From a virus: a stretch of DNA of 37,504 nucleotides. The notes beneath the pieces were generated by a model. It searched no databases. It was not told the DNA's origin and saw only the letters and a program-made list of their open reading frames with translations. The DNA is taken from the IMG/VR virus record IMGVR_UViG_3300037347_000028, positions 1 to 37,504 of that record; one strand, 5' to 3'. Numbering within the stretch: position 1 is the first letter of the stretch; each line of letters begins with the position of its first letter. Position numbers and translations under genes: made by a program. Of the stretch, positions 1 through 8,004 are shown one piece after another.

Positions 1-127
1 CGATAAGAAAAATTTTGATCGATAAGAAAAATTTTGATCGATAAGAAAAATTTTGATCGATAAGAAAAATTTTGATCGATAAGAAAAATTTTGATCGATA
101 AGAAAAATTTTGATCGATAAGAAAAAT
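1..127. repeat. 19-bp tandem repeat array, about 6.7 copies
   Basis: The unit CGATAAGAAAAATTTTGAT repeats head to tail with no visible mismatch from the first base until it diverges at 128. A 19-bp period is not a multiple of three, so the array is not a coding repeat. Each junction makes an ATCGAT palindrome and each unit has an AAAATTTT core. It begins a few bases past the stop of the 66-aa gene and runs off the window edge. Iteron-like origin repeats, a regulatory array, or an assembler artefact are all possible; the sequence alone does not decide. Confidence 0.9.
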
Positions 128-133
128 ATATCT

Positions 134-334
134 TTAGTGGAGACGCCAAAACCAATTTAAAATTGGAATTAGTAATAAAGTTAACCCCGCGCAAGCTAAA
201 ACAACTACGGCCATTATAAGGTATATGCTTAAAGGAAGTCGGTTTTTAGTAAAAACAAATATAAACACATCCCCAAAAAAGGTTACAACTTGGGCTATAG
301 CTAATACAACCAATATTAATTTAAATCTTTCCAT
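134..334 (-). CDS. Small two-helix membrane protein
   Basis: This 66-aa protein starts MERFKLILVV and has two strongly hydrophobic stretches, about residues 5-28 and 35-60, joined by a short FTKNRLPLS loop. It is therefore probably an inner-membrane hairpin protein. I chose the ATG at 334. The frame stays open upstream to a TTG at 427, but that extension crosses the tRNA-like segment and has no hydrophobic or protein-like character. It is the last gene of the leftward unit, ending at the 19-bp array. Function unknown; a holin-like or superinfection role cannot be told from sequence. Confidence 0.6.
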   Translation of the reverse strand: MERFKLILVVLAIAQVVTFFGDVFIFVFTKNRLPLSIYLIMAVVVLACAGLTLLLIPILNWFWRLH

Positions 335-349
335 AAGTATATTTTTAGT

Positions 350-431
350 GGCGTTTGAGGAATCGAACCTCCGACCCGTTTTCCAGCCCACGAAATACTC
401 AATAAATTTCTTGCTGTAAACTATCAACGCC
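350..431 (-). other. tRNA-like segment with a good T arm and acceptor 3' side
   Basis: On the minus strand, positions 372-357 read GGAGGTTCGATTCCTC, a canonical T stem and 7-base T loop (TTCGATT). The 3' flank AACGCC (355-350) pairs with GGCGTT (431-426), so a six-pair acceptor-like stem closes an 82-nt element, with an A after the stem as a possible discriminator. The interior does not fold as a normal tRNA: I find no GG-bearing D loop, and no 7-base anticodon loop with U33 on a good stem. It could be a tRNA remnant, an attachment-site-like 3' tRNA piece, or a very divergent tRNA. Confidence 0.4.
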
Positions 432-463
432 TTGATCCATCCCTATTAAAAGGGCTTAATATT

Positions 464-628
464 CTATTTCATGGGGTATGTGGTTTTTCTTAGTCTTCCA
501 ATAAAGACGTTATTACTCTGCGATTTTCTAACTTTCTGTATTTTTAGCGCCGCTTTGTAATTTAAAGCTTCTACCGTATTAGTGTATTTAACGCCATTAA
601 TTATTACTTTATTAGTGTATGTCTTCAT
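464..628 (-). CDS. Small basic protein (54 aa)
   Basis: This gene begins MKTYTNKVIINGVKYTNTVE and ends RLRKTTYPMK. It starts 5 bases after the SNF2 helicase stop, behind an A-rich leader, so it is probably translated from the same message. The product is short, soluble and basic, with a VIINGVKY beta-strand-like start followed by a Lys/Arg-rich second half that could bind nucleic acid. I do not recognise a family. It is supported by the tight spacing, by an ATG start, and because it fills the gap left by its neighbours. Confidence 0.6.
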   Translation of the reverse strand: MKTYTNKVIINGVKYTNTVEALNYKAALKIQKVRKSQSNNVFIGRLRKTTYPMK

Positions 629-633
629 TTTTT

Positions 634-2025
634 TTAATTGCTTAGCATTTTGCTATACCTTTCTATCTTTGCCTTGACCGCTTCCATAAGCGCGTTTTGT
701 GTACTCGCTTTACCGTCTAAGGCCTTAATTACGCTTTCGTCCTCAGTCCCTTTGGCTATTAGCCTATTAATCGTTACAATGCTCTTCTGCCCTTGGCGCG
801 CTAATCTAGCGTTAAATTGTTGGTATAACTCTAACGACCAATTACAAGAATACCATAACGCTATGTGTCCTCCTTGCTGCAAATTTAGTCCGTGTCCTCC
901 CGAAGCGGGGTGCATAAGCATCACTTCTATTTTACCGTTGTTCCAATCGATAATATCCTGCTCGGTTGTTATCTTAACTGGGTTGTACTTTTTAAGCTTT
1001 ACAAGTAACCTCTCTAGCTCGTGTTTATAAGTATAAGCGATAAGTACGGGCTTACCGTTTGCGGCCTCGACAACCTCCTCGGCGGCTTCTAGTTTTTGGG
1101 TATGTATTTCGTGCCAGTTCTTATCTTCGTCATAGACAGCGCCTCCTGCAAACTGTAATAATTTATTAGATAGACCCGCAGCGTTCATTGCAGTAATTTC
1201 TTCGCTTGATATTAGCTCTAATACTTTATCGCGCTCAAAATCTTTATACTTTTTAAAAGTAAGAGAGGACAGTTCTATTATTATATCGTTGTAAACTGCT
1301 GGGGGCATATCTAAATAATCCTCAGCTTTCATTGATATGCAAATATCGCCTATTGCCTTATGTATTTCTTGATCGCCGTCAGCCTTTGGCACGTAGCTAA
1401 ATACTATGTGTCCATTGGTTTTACCCTTATTAAAATAGCGCTCCCTAAAAAAAGATATTGTTTTGCCTAATCTCTCTCCGCGATCTAACAAATATACCTG
1501 GCTCCATAAATCAATTAGCCCATTTGGGGCGGGCGTTCCTGTTAGTATTACTACCCTATTAAAACTTGGCTGCAAAGTTTTAAGCGCCTTAAAACGTAGC
1601 GACTTCGGGTTTTTAAAAGAACTGCTCTCGTCAATAACAAGCATAACGTTAGATCCTAAAACCTTAATACCCCGATAGGTAGAAGCAAACCAAGCCATGT
1701 TATCACGGCTTAGTAGGTAAACGTCTGCTTTCTGCCTTACGGCCTCTTTGCGCTGCTTATCATTGCCTATTATTTTAGAAAGGCGTAAACCCTTCAAGTG
1801 ATCCCATTTCTCAACCTCAGCGGACCATACCGACTCTACAACCCTCTTTGGGGCGATAACTAAAACCGCATCTATTTCTAATTCTTCGTATATTAATCGC
1901 CAAATAGCTGTCAAGGTACTAACGGTTTTACCAAGCCCCATATCCAAGAAAGCGCCCGAGTGAGTATTGTTTATAATGTGTTCAACGGTTCCTCTTTGAT
2001 ATTTATGTAAGTGGCTTTCGTTCAT
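634..2025 (-). CDS. SNF2-type superfamily 2 DNA helicase
   Basis: At 463 aa this is a compact phage SNF2-like helicase that would use ATP to move on or remodel DNA during replication or recombination. Visible motifs in order: HKYQRGTVEHI Q-like motif near residue 7, Walker A DMGLGKT at 28-34, Walker B/DExx VIDESS at 131-136, motif III LTGTPAPNG at 161-169, and motif VI YQQFNARLARQGQ near 400-412. Both RecA-like lobes are complete. Its start overlaps the stop of the 168-aa gene upstream (TAATG), showing translational coupling within the replication operon. The same helicase type closes the polA-VirE-VRR-NUC cassette of many Firmicutes phages. Confidence 0.93.
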   Translation of the reverse strand: MNESHLHKYQRGTVEHIINNTHSGAFLDMGLGKTVSTLTAIWRLIYEELEIDAVLVIAPKRVVESVWSAEVEKWDHLKGLRLSKIIGNDKQRKEAVRQKADVYLLSRDNMAWFASTYRGIKVLGSNVMLVIDESSSFKNPKSLRFKALKTLQPSFNRVVILTGTPAPNGLIDLWSQVYLLDRGERLGKTISFFRERYFNKGKTNGHIVFSYVPKADGDQEIHKAIGDICISMKAEDYLDMPPAVYNDIIIELSSLTFKKYKDFERDKVLELISSEEITAMNAAGLSNKLLQFAGGAVYDEDKNWHEIHTQKLEAAEEVVEAANGKPVLIAYTYKHELERLLVKLKKYNPVKITTEQDIIDWNNGKIEVMLMHPASGGHGLNLQQGGHIALWYSCNWSLELYQQFNARLARQGQKSIVTINRLIAKGTEDESVIKALDGKASTQNALMEAVKAKIERYSKMLSN

Positions 2026-2531
2026 TACTTTACCCTATTTAACAGCATCCCTTTAAGCACAAGATTGTAAACTAATATATCGTTCATCTTTTCATTAACC
2101 GCTTCGGTTGTTGGCATAACTCCTAAAGCTATGTCCTGAATCATGTCGTTTACGCTTATTTCATGCTTTAACACAAACCCTTGCAATACTTGTTCGGGTG
2201 TTTGGCCTGTTCGCTTAGCCCCCTCGTTAAAATTGTGGAACACGTCTCCGTTTCTGCGGTATTCCTTTCCTTTAGTTATTAGCGTATCTTTAATTTGTTG
2301 TAAAGTAGACTCTACTATAGTGTCAAAATAATTAGGTATATGCGTTTCTACGATTTCTGTTGCGTCCATACTATACAAATCCCACCAAAATTCATGGCCT
2401 TCGGGAGTACTCTTCCAAGCAAAAGAATCTATACTGTCTCTATTTACTTTAAAACCCGAATGTTTTGGAAATGATTTTTGATTTTCTAAAGCTAAAGCTT
2501 TATTTGCTGGGTTTAAATCGGATATTTTCAT
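2025..2531 (-). CDS. Nmad1/MazG-like nucleotide-metabolism protein
   Basis: This 168-aa protein has an N-terminal part with STPEGHEFWWDLY (about 41-53) and a mostly helical C-terminal half. The pattern ITKGKEYRRNGDVFHNFNEGA (88-108), LQGFVLKHEISVNDMIQD (115-132) and EKMNDILVYNLVLKGML (147-163) fits phage proteins of the DUF1599/Nmad1 type, relatives of all-alpha NTP pyrophosphohydrolases. KEY, KH and EK..D would be the metal and nucleotide side chains in that view. A role in nucleotide-pool or base-modification chemistry is inferred from family resemblance. It overlaps both neighbours by a few bases. Confidence 0.55.
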   Translation of the reverse strand: MKISDLNPANKALALENQKSFPKHSGFKVNRDSIDSFAWKSTPEGHEFWWDLYSMDATEIVETHIPNYFDTIVESTLQQIKDTLITKGKEYRRNGDVFHNFNEGAKRTGQTPEQVLQGFVLKHEISVNDMIQDIALGVMPTTEAVNEKMNDILVYNLVLKGMLLNRVK

Positions 2532-2809
2532 AATGTAATTTTTGTTATAAAGTTATTAATTTTTTCGGTGCTGTCTATCATGGTAACGGTAAACCCGTAT
2601 TTTTTAAGTTTAGAATGTACTAAACTCTGCGAGGGTCTTAGCCTTTTGCCTGTGGTTTTAAGCTCTACAAAATAAGCCCTACCATTTAGTAGTATTAATC
2701 TATCAGGCAAACCCGTATAAAAAATAGACAGTATTTTAATTGCAAGCCCGCCCGCTCTTTTAACTCTTAGGGTTAAGTTTTTTTCTAGTGTTTTTTCTGA
2801 CTCTATCAT
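2528..2809 (-). CDS. VRR-NUC domain nuclease
   Basis: The 93-aa protein is a single compact PD-(D/E)xK nuclease of the VRR-NUC family. The key motif is visible as GLPDRLILLNGRAYFVELKT (about 33-52): Asp in GLPDR, then the E-x-K pair in VELK, followed by the conserved RPSQ..VH.KLKKYGF segment. An early Glu (about residue 3-8) can supply the first acidic residue. Stand-alone VRR-NUC proteins act as structure-specific endonucleases, including Holliday-junction resolvases, so resolution of replication or recombination intermediates is likely. ATGA-type overlaps couple it to both neighbours. Confidence 0.9.
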   Translation of the reverse strand: MIESEKTLEKNLTLRVKRAGGLAIKILSIFYTGLPDRLILLNGRAYFVELKTTGKRLRPSQSLVHSKLKKYGFTVTMIDSTEKINNFITKITL

Positions 2810-3180
2810 TTGTAATTGATTTTAGACTCGACTGTAATAGTTCCGTACTTATTAAATTCTTCTATGCAATCTAATACCCAACACTCCCTTACTCTTGTAG
2901 CTTTTGCTATCTGATCGGCGTTCTTATCTAAAAGATAAAATTCTATAATTCTTATCTTTCTAACGTGGTTCTCGCGTGATTTTATACGCCTTCTTTTTAA
3001 AATTTCTTTTTTTTGATACCTAGTAAAGTATAAAATTTTACCTATTTTAGTTCCTATTATCCCGTAGCGGAGCGCCGTCTTTTGTATATTTCTATACGGG
3101 GTATCTGCCTCTTTACTAATATCTAATAAGCTATATAATTTATCGCCTAGAGTAATATTTTTGTTTTCCATAAAGCGCAA
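2806..3180 (-). CDS. Basic helix-turn-helix-like DNA-binding protein
   Basis: This 124-aa, Lys/Arg-rich protein has two likely helix-turn-helix segments: TLGDKLYSLLDISKEADTPY (10-29) near the N terminus and NADQIAKATRVRECWVLDCI (about 91-110) near the C terminus, joined by a very basic linker (KKEILKRRRIKSRENHVRKIR). It overlaps the end of the primase-helicase gene by 41 bases from the first ATG, or by 32 if MENKNITLG (start 3171) is used; both are plausible. A DNA-binding role in replication or control is inferred from fold-like pattern only. I cannot name a family. Confidence 0.65.
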   Translation of the reverse strand: MRFMENKNITLGDKLYSLLDISKEADTPYRNIQKTALRYGIIGTKIGKILYFTRYQKKEILKRRRIKSRENHVRKIRIIEFYLLDKNADQIAKATRVRECWVLDCIEEFNKYGTITVESKINYK

Positions 3181-5518
3181 AGTTTTTTGTTGTTGCGTGA
3201 TACTCCCATTCCTCGAGGGATTTCATCACATCATTAATTTCTCTAGTGTTGTAGCGAGTCATGTCTTCTTTGTTTTTTCCTAAGCATTCGCACCATACCT
3301 CAGCCATGCAAACAAAATCTCTTACTGTGCCTTTATCCTTTTTTACTAAGGCTAAAACGTCTTGGCGTTCGTAAATATCTAACGTGGCCCAATCTGTAGG
3401 CAGTTTAGTATTTAGGTACTCTTCAATTATTCCTTTTCGCTCGTCTGTCTCAGAATGTTTGCGCTGCTCTGCGTTCGCTATCGCTTCGGCTGCTGCGCTA
3501 AAAAAGAGAGGTTCTTTTGCTTTAAATAGCATCATAGCTTCGGCCCATATTTGATCTACCTCATCGTCTAGCTCTTTCCAAACGTCTTTTTTAACTCTAG
3601 TCTTGACAACTTCTATAGGTGCAAATCGTCTGTTGCCCGTTATGTCGTTTAAGAAGTCCTTTTTATTAGTAGTTCCAACAAAAATACATTGGCGTTTGTA
3701 AGTTTCCGAAGTATGCGCGTAGGCCATTCTAAAACTATCCTCTTGCTTACTAATAAAATGCTTAATGGTTTCTACCTCTGCTTTTCTAAGTCCTGCAAGT
3801 TCTGCCATTTCTATAATCCAAGCGCCTTGTATTTGCTCCAAAGCTTCTTTGCCTTGCACGGTCATAAAAGTATCAGAAAACCATTGCTTGCCAAGCTTCT
3901 TAAAAAAAGAACTCTTGTTTGTTCCCTGCTCGCCTACTAAGGTAAGAACTACATCATACTTGCAGCCAGGGTTAAATACGCGTGCTACTGCGGCAACTAA
4001 GGTCTTACGGATCGCTTCTCTTGTATAGATATTATCCTTAGCCCCAAAGTAATCAATGGTAAGTGTGTCAAGCCTTTCTACTGAGTCCCATTTAACGCTA
4101 CGGAGATAATCTTTTATTGGGTGGTAGCTTTGTTTTTGGAACTCTAGCGCTAGGCTATCATCAATCTTTAGCGTTCCTGATATCCCGTAAATGCTTTCTA
4201 TGTAATTTCTAATTCCTGAGTAGTCTACATCTTTAATTGGCTCTTCGTTTGTAATTTTGCGCCAAGGCAAAGACTTAAATATGTAACGCTTACAGTCAAA
4301 ATCGTTCCTCTTAAAAGTATTTTTAAGACGTAAATCGTTTGCCAGTATCGTATTTATATTAGAGGAAGTAGACAAATACTTTCCTTTACTGTCAACGGTT
4401 AATTCAAGCATCCACTCGTTACTTTCGTTGTCGCCTTCTACGTTTTCAATTTCGCCAAAATCCTCTGAAAAATCATAACGAGCATTTTCTAAAGTCTCGT
4501 TGGCTAAAGTTTGCTTAACTTTTTTGTCCGATCTTGCAAAGTCTTCCATAGCCGCATACGACTTAGCTTTCTGCGTTCCGTTAGGATTATCTCCGTCTAA
4601 ATGTCCGAACAAATGTATGCGAACCAAGTCAAAAGAATTACTGCTCTTGCCTCCGCACGGATCCGTACCGTGGTGGGAATATGCGTGCGTGTCGTCGTAA
4701 ACCATAAGCCCCGCAGCGGTACTTCCCTTAGTGTATGTGTAGCGTTTGTCGTCGTCTGTGGCTACATACTGCTCACTTAAAAACTCTTCTATAGCCTCAG
4801 GAATGTTAAATGCTCGACAAAATGCACCTACAATACCTCTTTTTAGTGTAGGCTCCTCTAGCTTCTTAGCCTGCTCGCCTATCTCCCTAATCTTACGATC
4901 TGCGGTAGGCCATAAGCTAGTATCTTTCCAATCGATATACATACCAAGAACCTCGTCTACATCTATAAACTCTCCCTTTTGCTCTTTGAAATAGTAATTA
5001 ACGTCTTTAGGATTAGAGGGCCAAAACATCAAACGGTTAGTTTCGAAAGTGGTATTATCAAACAGCTCTATGCCTAATAATCCTGCAATTTTACGAGAAA
5101 CAGCCACATATTCGTCAGGTGTCGCTTCTCGCGATAAGGGCAATACTAATCGGTAACGTGGCGTAAGGTCGGAGTGTTTGTGGGTTCCGTGTATAATAGC
5201 TGCACAATCAAATTGAAAAGTAAAGTCCTCCCAAAAATCTAAATGCGCAAAATCTATATCCAAGGTTGCCACTTGTCTGTGCATTACGTTCTCAGGGTTG
5301 CGCTTTCCACCTCTTAGGTAGCCTCCTACATACCCTCCTACGTCCTTAATCTTGCTTTGCTCCTCCTTTGTAGAAGCCATAAACTCCTTATAGGTCTCGT
5401 TTGTTTTATGCTCCTGCGATAGCTTAGCTGCAAAATCAGACCAAAGCATCGACTTATTATTCCACTTGCGCGACTTAGCGCTCATTCCTGTAGCTATGTT
5501 TATAGTTTGATCTTCCAT
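3140..5518 (-). CDS. VirE-type primase-helicase
   Basis: This 792-aa protein is a two-part replication enzyme. The N-terminal part (about 1-200) resembles BT4734-like archaeo-eukaryotic primases: acidic motif TLDIDFAHLD (85-94, D86 and D88), IIHGTHKHS (108-116) and ETNRLMFWPS (159-168). The C-terminal part is a virulence-associated E (VapE/VirE) P-loop ATPase with Walker A GEQGTNKSS (529-537), Walker B WIIEMAEL (567-574) and sensor-like FVGTTNKKDFLNDITGNRR. It would prime and unwind DNA for the phage's family A polymerase. A short linker region near 345-370 is acidic. It follows the 73-aa gene with no gap. Confidence 0.92.
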   Translation of the reverse strand: MEDQTINIATGMSAKSRKWNNKSMLWSDFAAKLSQEHKTNETYKEFMASTKEEQSKIKDVGGYVGGYLRGGKRNPENVMHRQVATLDIDFAHLDFWEDFTFQFDCAAIIHGTHKHSDLTPRYRLVLPLSREATPDEYVAVSRKIAGLLGIELFDNTTFETNRLMFWPSNPKDVNYYFKEQKGEFIDVDEVLGMYIDWKDTSLWPTADRKIREIGEQAKKLEEPTLKRGIVGAFCRAFNIPEAIEEFLSEQYVATDDDKRYTYTKGSTAAGLMVYDDTHAYSHHGTDPCGGKSSNSFDLVRIHLFGHLDGDNPNGTQKAKSYAAMEDFARSDKKVKQTLANETLENARYDFSEDFGEIENVEGDNESNEWMLELTVDSKGKYLSTSSNINTILANDLRLKNTFKRNDFDCKRYIFKSLPWRKITNEEPIKDVDYSGIRNYIESIYGISGTLKIDDSLALEFQKQSYHPIKDYLRSVKWDSVERLDTLTIDYFGAKDNIYTREAIRKTLVAAVARVFNPGCKYDVVLTLVGEQGTNKSSFFKKLGKQWFSDTFMTVQGKEALEQIQGAWIIEMAELAGLRKAEVETIKHFISKQEDSFRMAYAHTSETYKRQCIFVGTTNKKDFLNDITGNRRFAPIEVVKTRVKKDVWKELDDEVDQIWAEAMMLFKAKEPLFFSAAAEAIANAEQRKHSETDERKGIIEEYLNTKLPTDWATLDIYERQDVLALVKKDKGTVRDFVCMAEVWCECLGKNKEDMTRYNTREINDVMKSLEEWEYHATTKNFALYGKQKYYSRR

Positions 5519-5740
5519 TTAAGAATTGTCTTTTATAAATTGATCGGCTTCCAGTTTGGAAAACCCTGTAAAAACTAAAGTACTTGCGTACTCAATCTCT
5601 TCTATCTTGGCTAATTGCGAAGAAGTTACTATTGGAAACTTAAGAGCTTTTCTTTTATTTAGCTGCTTAGCTAAAGCTTTTAAAGTTTCGTGTTGCTCTT
5701 TTTCTACACGGTAGCTAAACATTTTTTTAGTGCTTTTCAT
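5519..5740 (-). CDS. Small basic protein of unknown function (73 aa)
   Basis: The 73-aa product starts MKSTKKMFSYRVEKEQHETL and is highly charged and Lys-rich in its first half (LKALAKQLNKRKALKF), with a likely soluble helical fold. No family is recognised. Its stop is directly against the start of the primase-helicase, and its start lies inside the end of the 58-aa membrane protein gene, so it is part of the same leftward operon. The tight packing supports it being real; an accessory role for the primase is only a guess from position. Confidence 0.65.
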   Translation of the reverse strand: MKSTKKMFSYRVEKEQHETLKALAKQLNKRKALKFPIVTSSQLAKIEEIEYASTLVFTGFSKLEADQFIKDNS

Positions 5741-5903
5741 TATTTGCTGGATTAATTGATACGGCCAAAATTAGCCAAATTATAAGAAGAATAACTCCTA
5801 GGATAACAAAAGCCGTTTTAGCTGCCGTGTTTCCACATAAATAGGCAAAGCATAAGCAGCATATAAGATTAATAGTAGTAATAAAAAATAGTAGGTGTCT
5901 CAT
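5727..5903 (-). CDS. Small two-helix membrane protein (58 aa)
   Basis: It starts MRHLLFFITTINLICCLCFA and has two hydrophobic stretches (about 3-22 and 31-50) separated by a short CGNTAAKT turn, with a polar tail SINPANNEKH. Three Cys lie in the first helix (CCLC). It overlaps the next gene by 14 bases. It is the first gene after the element at 5964-6000 and a -7-like box at 5938-5945, so it leads the primase operon. Function unknown; small membrane proteins at the head of early operons often interfere with host functions, but nothing here shows that. Confidence 0.6.
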   Translation of the reverse strand: MRHLLFFITTINLICCLCFAYLCGNTAAKTAFVILGVILLIIWLILAVSINPANNEKH

Positions 5904-5937
5904 AGTATTTAGTTTTTTATTGGTTTATAACTAAGAT

Positions 5938-5945
5938 CAAAAGTA
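5938..5945 (-). promoter_or_regulatory. Candidate -7 promoter box for the primase operon
   Basis: The minus strand reads TACTTTTG, an exact fit to the Bacteroidetes -7 consensus TAnnTTTG. It lies 34 bases upstream of the 58-aa gene start. I see no good TTTG -33 box at the expected distance; the repeated element at 5964-6000 lies just upstream instead, as if an activator or repressor acts there. Confidence 0.4.
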
Positions 5946-5963
5946 CAACAAAAGGAAGTGTGT

Positions 5964-6000
5964 CGTATTACGTTTTTACTACTTTAACATTTATTTAACA
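5964..6000. promoter_or_regulatory. Repeated 37-bp operator-like element, copy A
   Basis: These 37 bases match 37239-37275 with one difference. The element has an odd-centred palindrome CGTATTACG at one end and, on the minus strand, two TGTTAAA units with an 11-bp period at the other. It lies between the polA stop and the promoter of the primase operon. The same arrangement ahead of the 281-aa gene argues for a shared DNA-binding regulator. Confidence 0.65.
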
Positions 6001-6001
6001 C

Positions 6002-7963
6002 TTAGTCTTTTTTATAATATGGCGTAATGTAACCCTCTGCTGGAAAGGGTACGCCAGCATACCGAGGATCTGTCAGCCCCATAGTTGCGCAAATGTTGTT
6101 TAAGTGCAAATCTGCGTCCTCTAATACTACCTCAACTACCGCTTCATCATGTACGTGCATAACAATTTCGTAGCCTTGATTGTCTAGCCTAATCATAGCT
6201 TCTGCCAGTAGGTCTCTAGCTATGGCCTGTACTATGTTTTCGGTCAGTTTGCCTCCATAGGTATCTACCCAACCCCATTGTTTTGTAGTTTGATCCATTC
6301 CTTTGTATCTTATACTTTCGTTGCCCCATTGGTTAATCGTAAACCCTGGGGATTGGTAAAATAGTTTTCGGCACGACGGAAGCTTAATTGTCATTACTTC
6401 GTCGTTAGAATTAAACTCAATAGCTTTGTGGATTGATACGACTTTCTTTTTTGTTTTAATTGCTCGAATAGCGCAACTTTCGTAATCGCTCCATAGTCCG
6501 ACTATTGCAGGATTAGCTCTTCGCCACTTCTTTACTATGCTAGCCATTTCTGTTTCTGATAGCCCCATTTTTTCGCCTCCCATAGTCTTTAACGCGCCAA
6601 CCGATCCTTGATAGCCCAAAGCCAGCTCAGCTACTTTCCCTTTTGCTCGATAGTCTGACCCTTTAGTAACAAGTTCTATAGGCACATTAAACATTTTGGA
6701 AGCGGAGGCTTCGTATATTTTACCGTGGCTATTAAATACTTTTACTCTCCAAGACTCTTCGCTTAGCCAGGCAATTACTCTAGCTTCAATAGCGCTAAAA
6801 TCCGCAACTGCAAAGGTGTGTCCTGGCTTAGCTATAAAAGTTGTTCTAATTAACTGAGACAAGACGCTAGGTATGTCGTCGTGTACCATAGTAACCGCTT
6901 CGTAGTCGCCGTTAGCTATTAGATTTCTATCTGCGTCTAAGTCCGCTAAATGGTTTTGAGGTAAATTCTGCATTTGTACAAGTCTTCCAGCCCAGCGCCC
7001 CGTACGGTTTGCCCCATAAAACTGAAACAATCCGTGCGCTCTGTTGTCTTCGCAAGCACAGTTTAGCATAGCGGAGTATTTTTTAGTTGAGGTTTTAGAC
7101 CCCATTTGTCTAAGTTGTAAAACCCTTTCCACAGCACCTTTAGTTTTTCCTTCGAGCATTTCTGCGATATTGCCTTTAGCTACAGAAGTAACATCGGCTC
7201 CTATTTTACTAGAAAGCCACTTCTTTAATTGTAATGGGCTGTTAGGGTTCTCTAATCCTGTTAGGTTTTTAAGGTTAGCTAGCAAATCGGTTTTAAAAAG
7301 GTTATCGATATCTCTAGCATTAGCGGCCATTTGTAGATCGATTAATATCCCGCGGTCGTTTATTTGTTGATCCAAAATGTAGATATGTCTTTCGCTTTTA
7401 GGTATTTCGTAAGCCTCTAACCGTTTGCCTACTGCTCGCTCAGCTATTACGTCCATTATACAATAAGCCTTATAAATACTCCACTTATCGGGATCATGGT
7501 GCGGGAAATTGCGTAAGCGGTTACCGTTTGCTTTTGTGGGTTTTACGGGGCAGGAAAAGAACTTAATTAGCGCTTTACCCTCTGCCATTTTTGCGGTACT
7601 GGCATCAAAGTTAAGGGCTTTACTTACGGCAGCTAATCCAAGAGGAAGTCCGCAGTAAGCAGCTTTTACAGCCGAGCAATGCCATTGGCTAATTGGTACG
7701 TTAATTCCGTAAGCTTTAAAGCAAATTCTTTCAAAGTTTGCGTTGTGGGCGTGCTTTTCTATATTAGGGTTAAGCAAAGCTTCTCTTAGGGCATCAGGAA
7801 AAGGCTCTAGTCTAGCAAGATCTACTATCTTAATCTTTTCTTGGTCTAACGCATAAGCAATCATAAGAATTTCAAAATCTATTGACTCCGCATATTTGTA
7901 ATTTCCGCAAGTGGTAATATCAACACTAGAATAAGTCTCAATATCTATGTGTAATCTTTTCAT
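6002..7963 (-). CDS. polA: Family A DNA polymerase
   Basis: At 653 aa this is a phage-type family A polymerase with a proofreading domain but no 5'-3' exonuclease. The 3'-5' exonuclease motifs are HIDIET (5-10, D7 and E9), HNANFE (exo II) and YKAYCIMD (exo III). Polymerase motifs are DFSAIEARVIAWLSEE (motif A, near 390), KVAELALGYQGSVGAL (motif B helix, near 440) and MHVHDEAVVEV (motif C, near 615), all with expected catalytic residues. It replicates the phage genome with the primase-helicase downstream. A strong terminator hairpin lies only about 17 bases upstream of its ATG, so its transcription may be attenuated or driven by readthrough. Confidence 0.96.
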   Translation of the reverse strand: MKRLHIDIETYSSVDITTCGNYKYAESIDFEILMIAYALDQEKIKIVDLARLEPFPDALREALLNPNIEKHAHNANFERICFKAYGINVPISQWHCSAVKAAYCGLPLGLAAVSKALNFDASTAKMAEGKALIKFFSCPVKPTKANGNRLRNFPHHDPDKWSIYKAYCIMDVIAERAVGKRLEAYEIPKSERHIYILDQQINDRGILIDLQMAANARDIDNLFKTDLLANLKNLTGLENPNSPLQLKKWLSSKIGADVTSVAKGNIAEMLEGKTKGAVERVLQLRQMGSKTSTKKYSAMLNCACEDNRAHGLFQFYGANRTGRWAGRLVQMQNLPQNHLADLDADRNLIANGDYEAVTMVHDDIPSVLSQLIRTTFIAKPGHTFAVADFSAIEARVIAWLSEESWRVKVFNSHGKIYEASASKMFNVPIELVTKGSDYRAKGKVAELALGYQGSVGALKTMGGEKMGLSETEMASIVKKWRRANPAIVGLWSDYESCAIRAIKTKKKVVSIHKAIEFNSNDEVMTIKLPSCRKLFYQSPGFTINQWGNESIRYKGMDQTTKQWGWVDTYGGKLTENIVQAIARDLLAEAMIRLDNQGYEIVMHVHDEAVVEVVLEDADLHLNNICATMGLTDPRYAGVPFPAEGYITPYYKKD

Positions 7964-7980
7964 AATTTATTGCTATTAAA

Positions 7981-8004
7981 AAAGCCCGCTTGGTTACGGG
8001 CTTT
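7981..8004 (-). terminator. Rho-independent terminator just upstream of polA
   Basis: An 8-bp perfect stem AAAGCCCG/CGGGCTTT with an 8-base loop is followed on the minus strand by a run of T (7981-7976). It would stop transcription coming from the DUF2815 gene 16-17 bases before the polA start codon. It also has a weaker U run on the plus strand. Confidence 0.75.

Noticed and set aside
1-127. CRISPR array reading of the end repeats (also 37369-37504)
   Set aside because: The units abut with no spacers; they are simple tandem repeats, and no cas gene is present.
335-427. TTG-started N-terminal extension of the 66-aa membrane protein (97 aa in total)
   Set aside because: The extension runs through the tRNA-like segment, uses a TTG start and adds a stretch unlike the membrane protein; the ATG at 334 is simpler.
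350-431. A complete functional tRNA on the minus strand
   Set aside because: T arm and acceptor ends fit, but no proper D loop or anticodon loop with U33 can be formed; kept as tRNA-like only.
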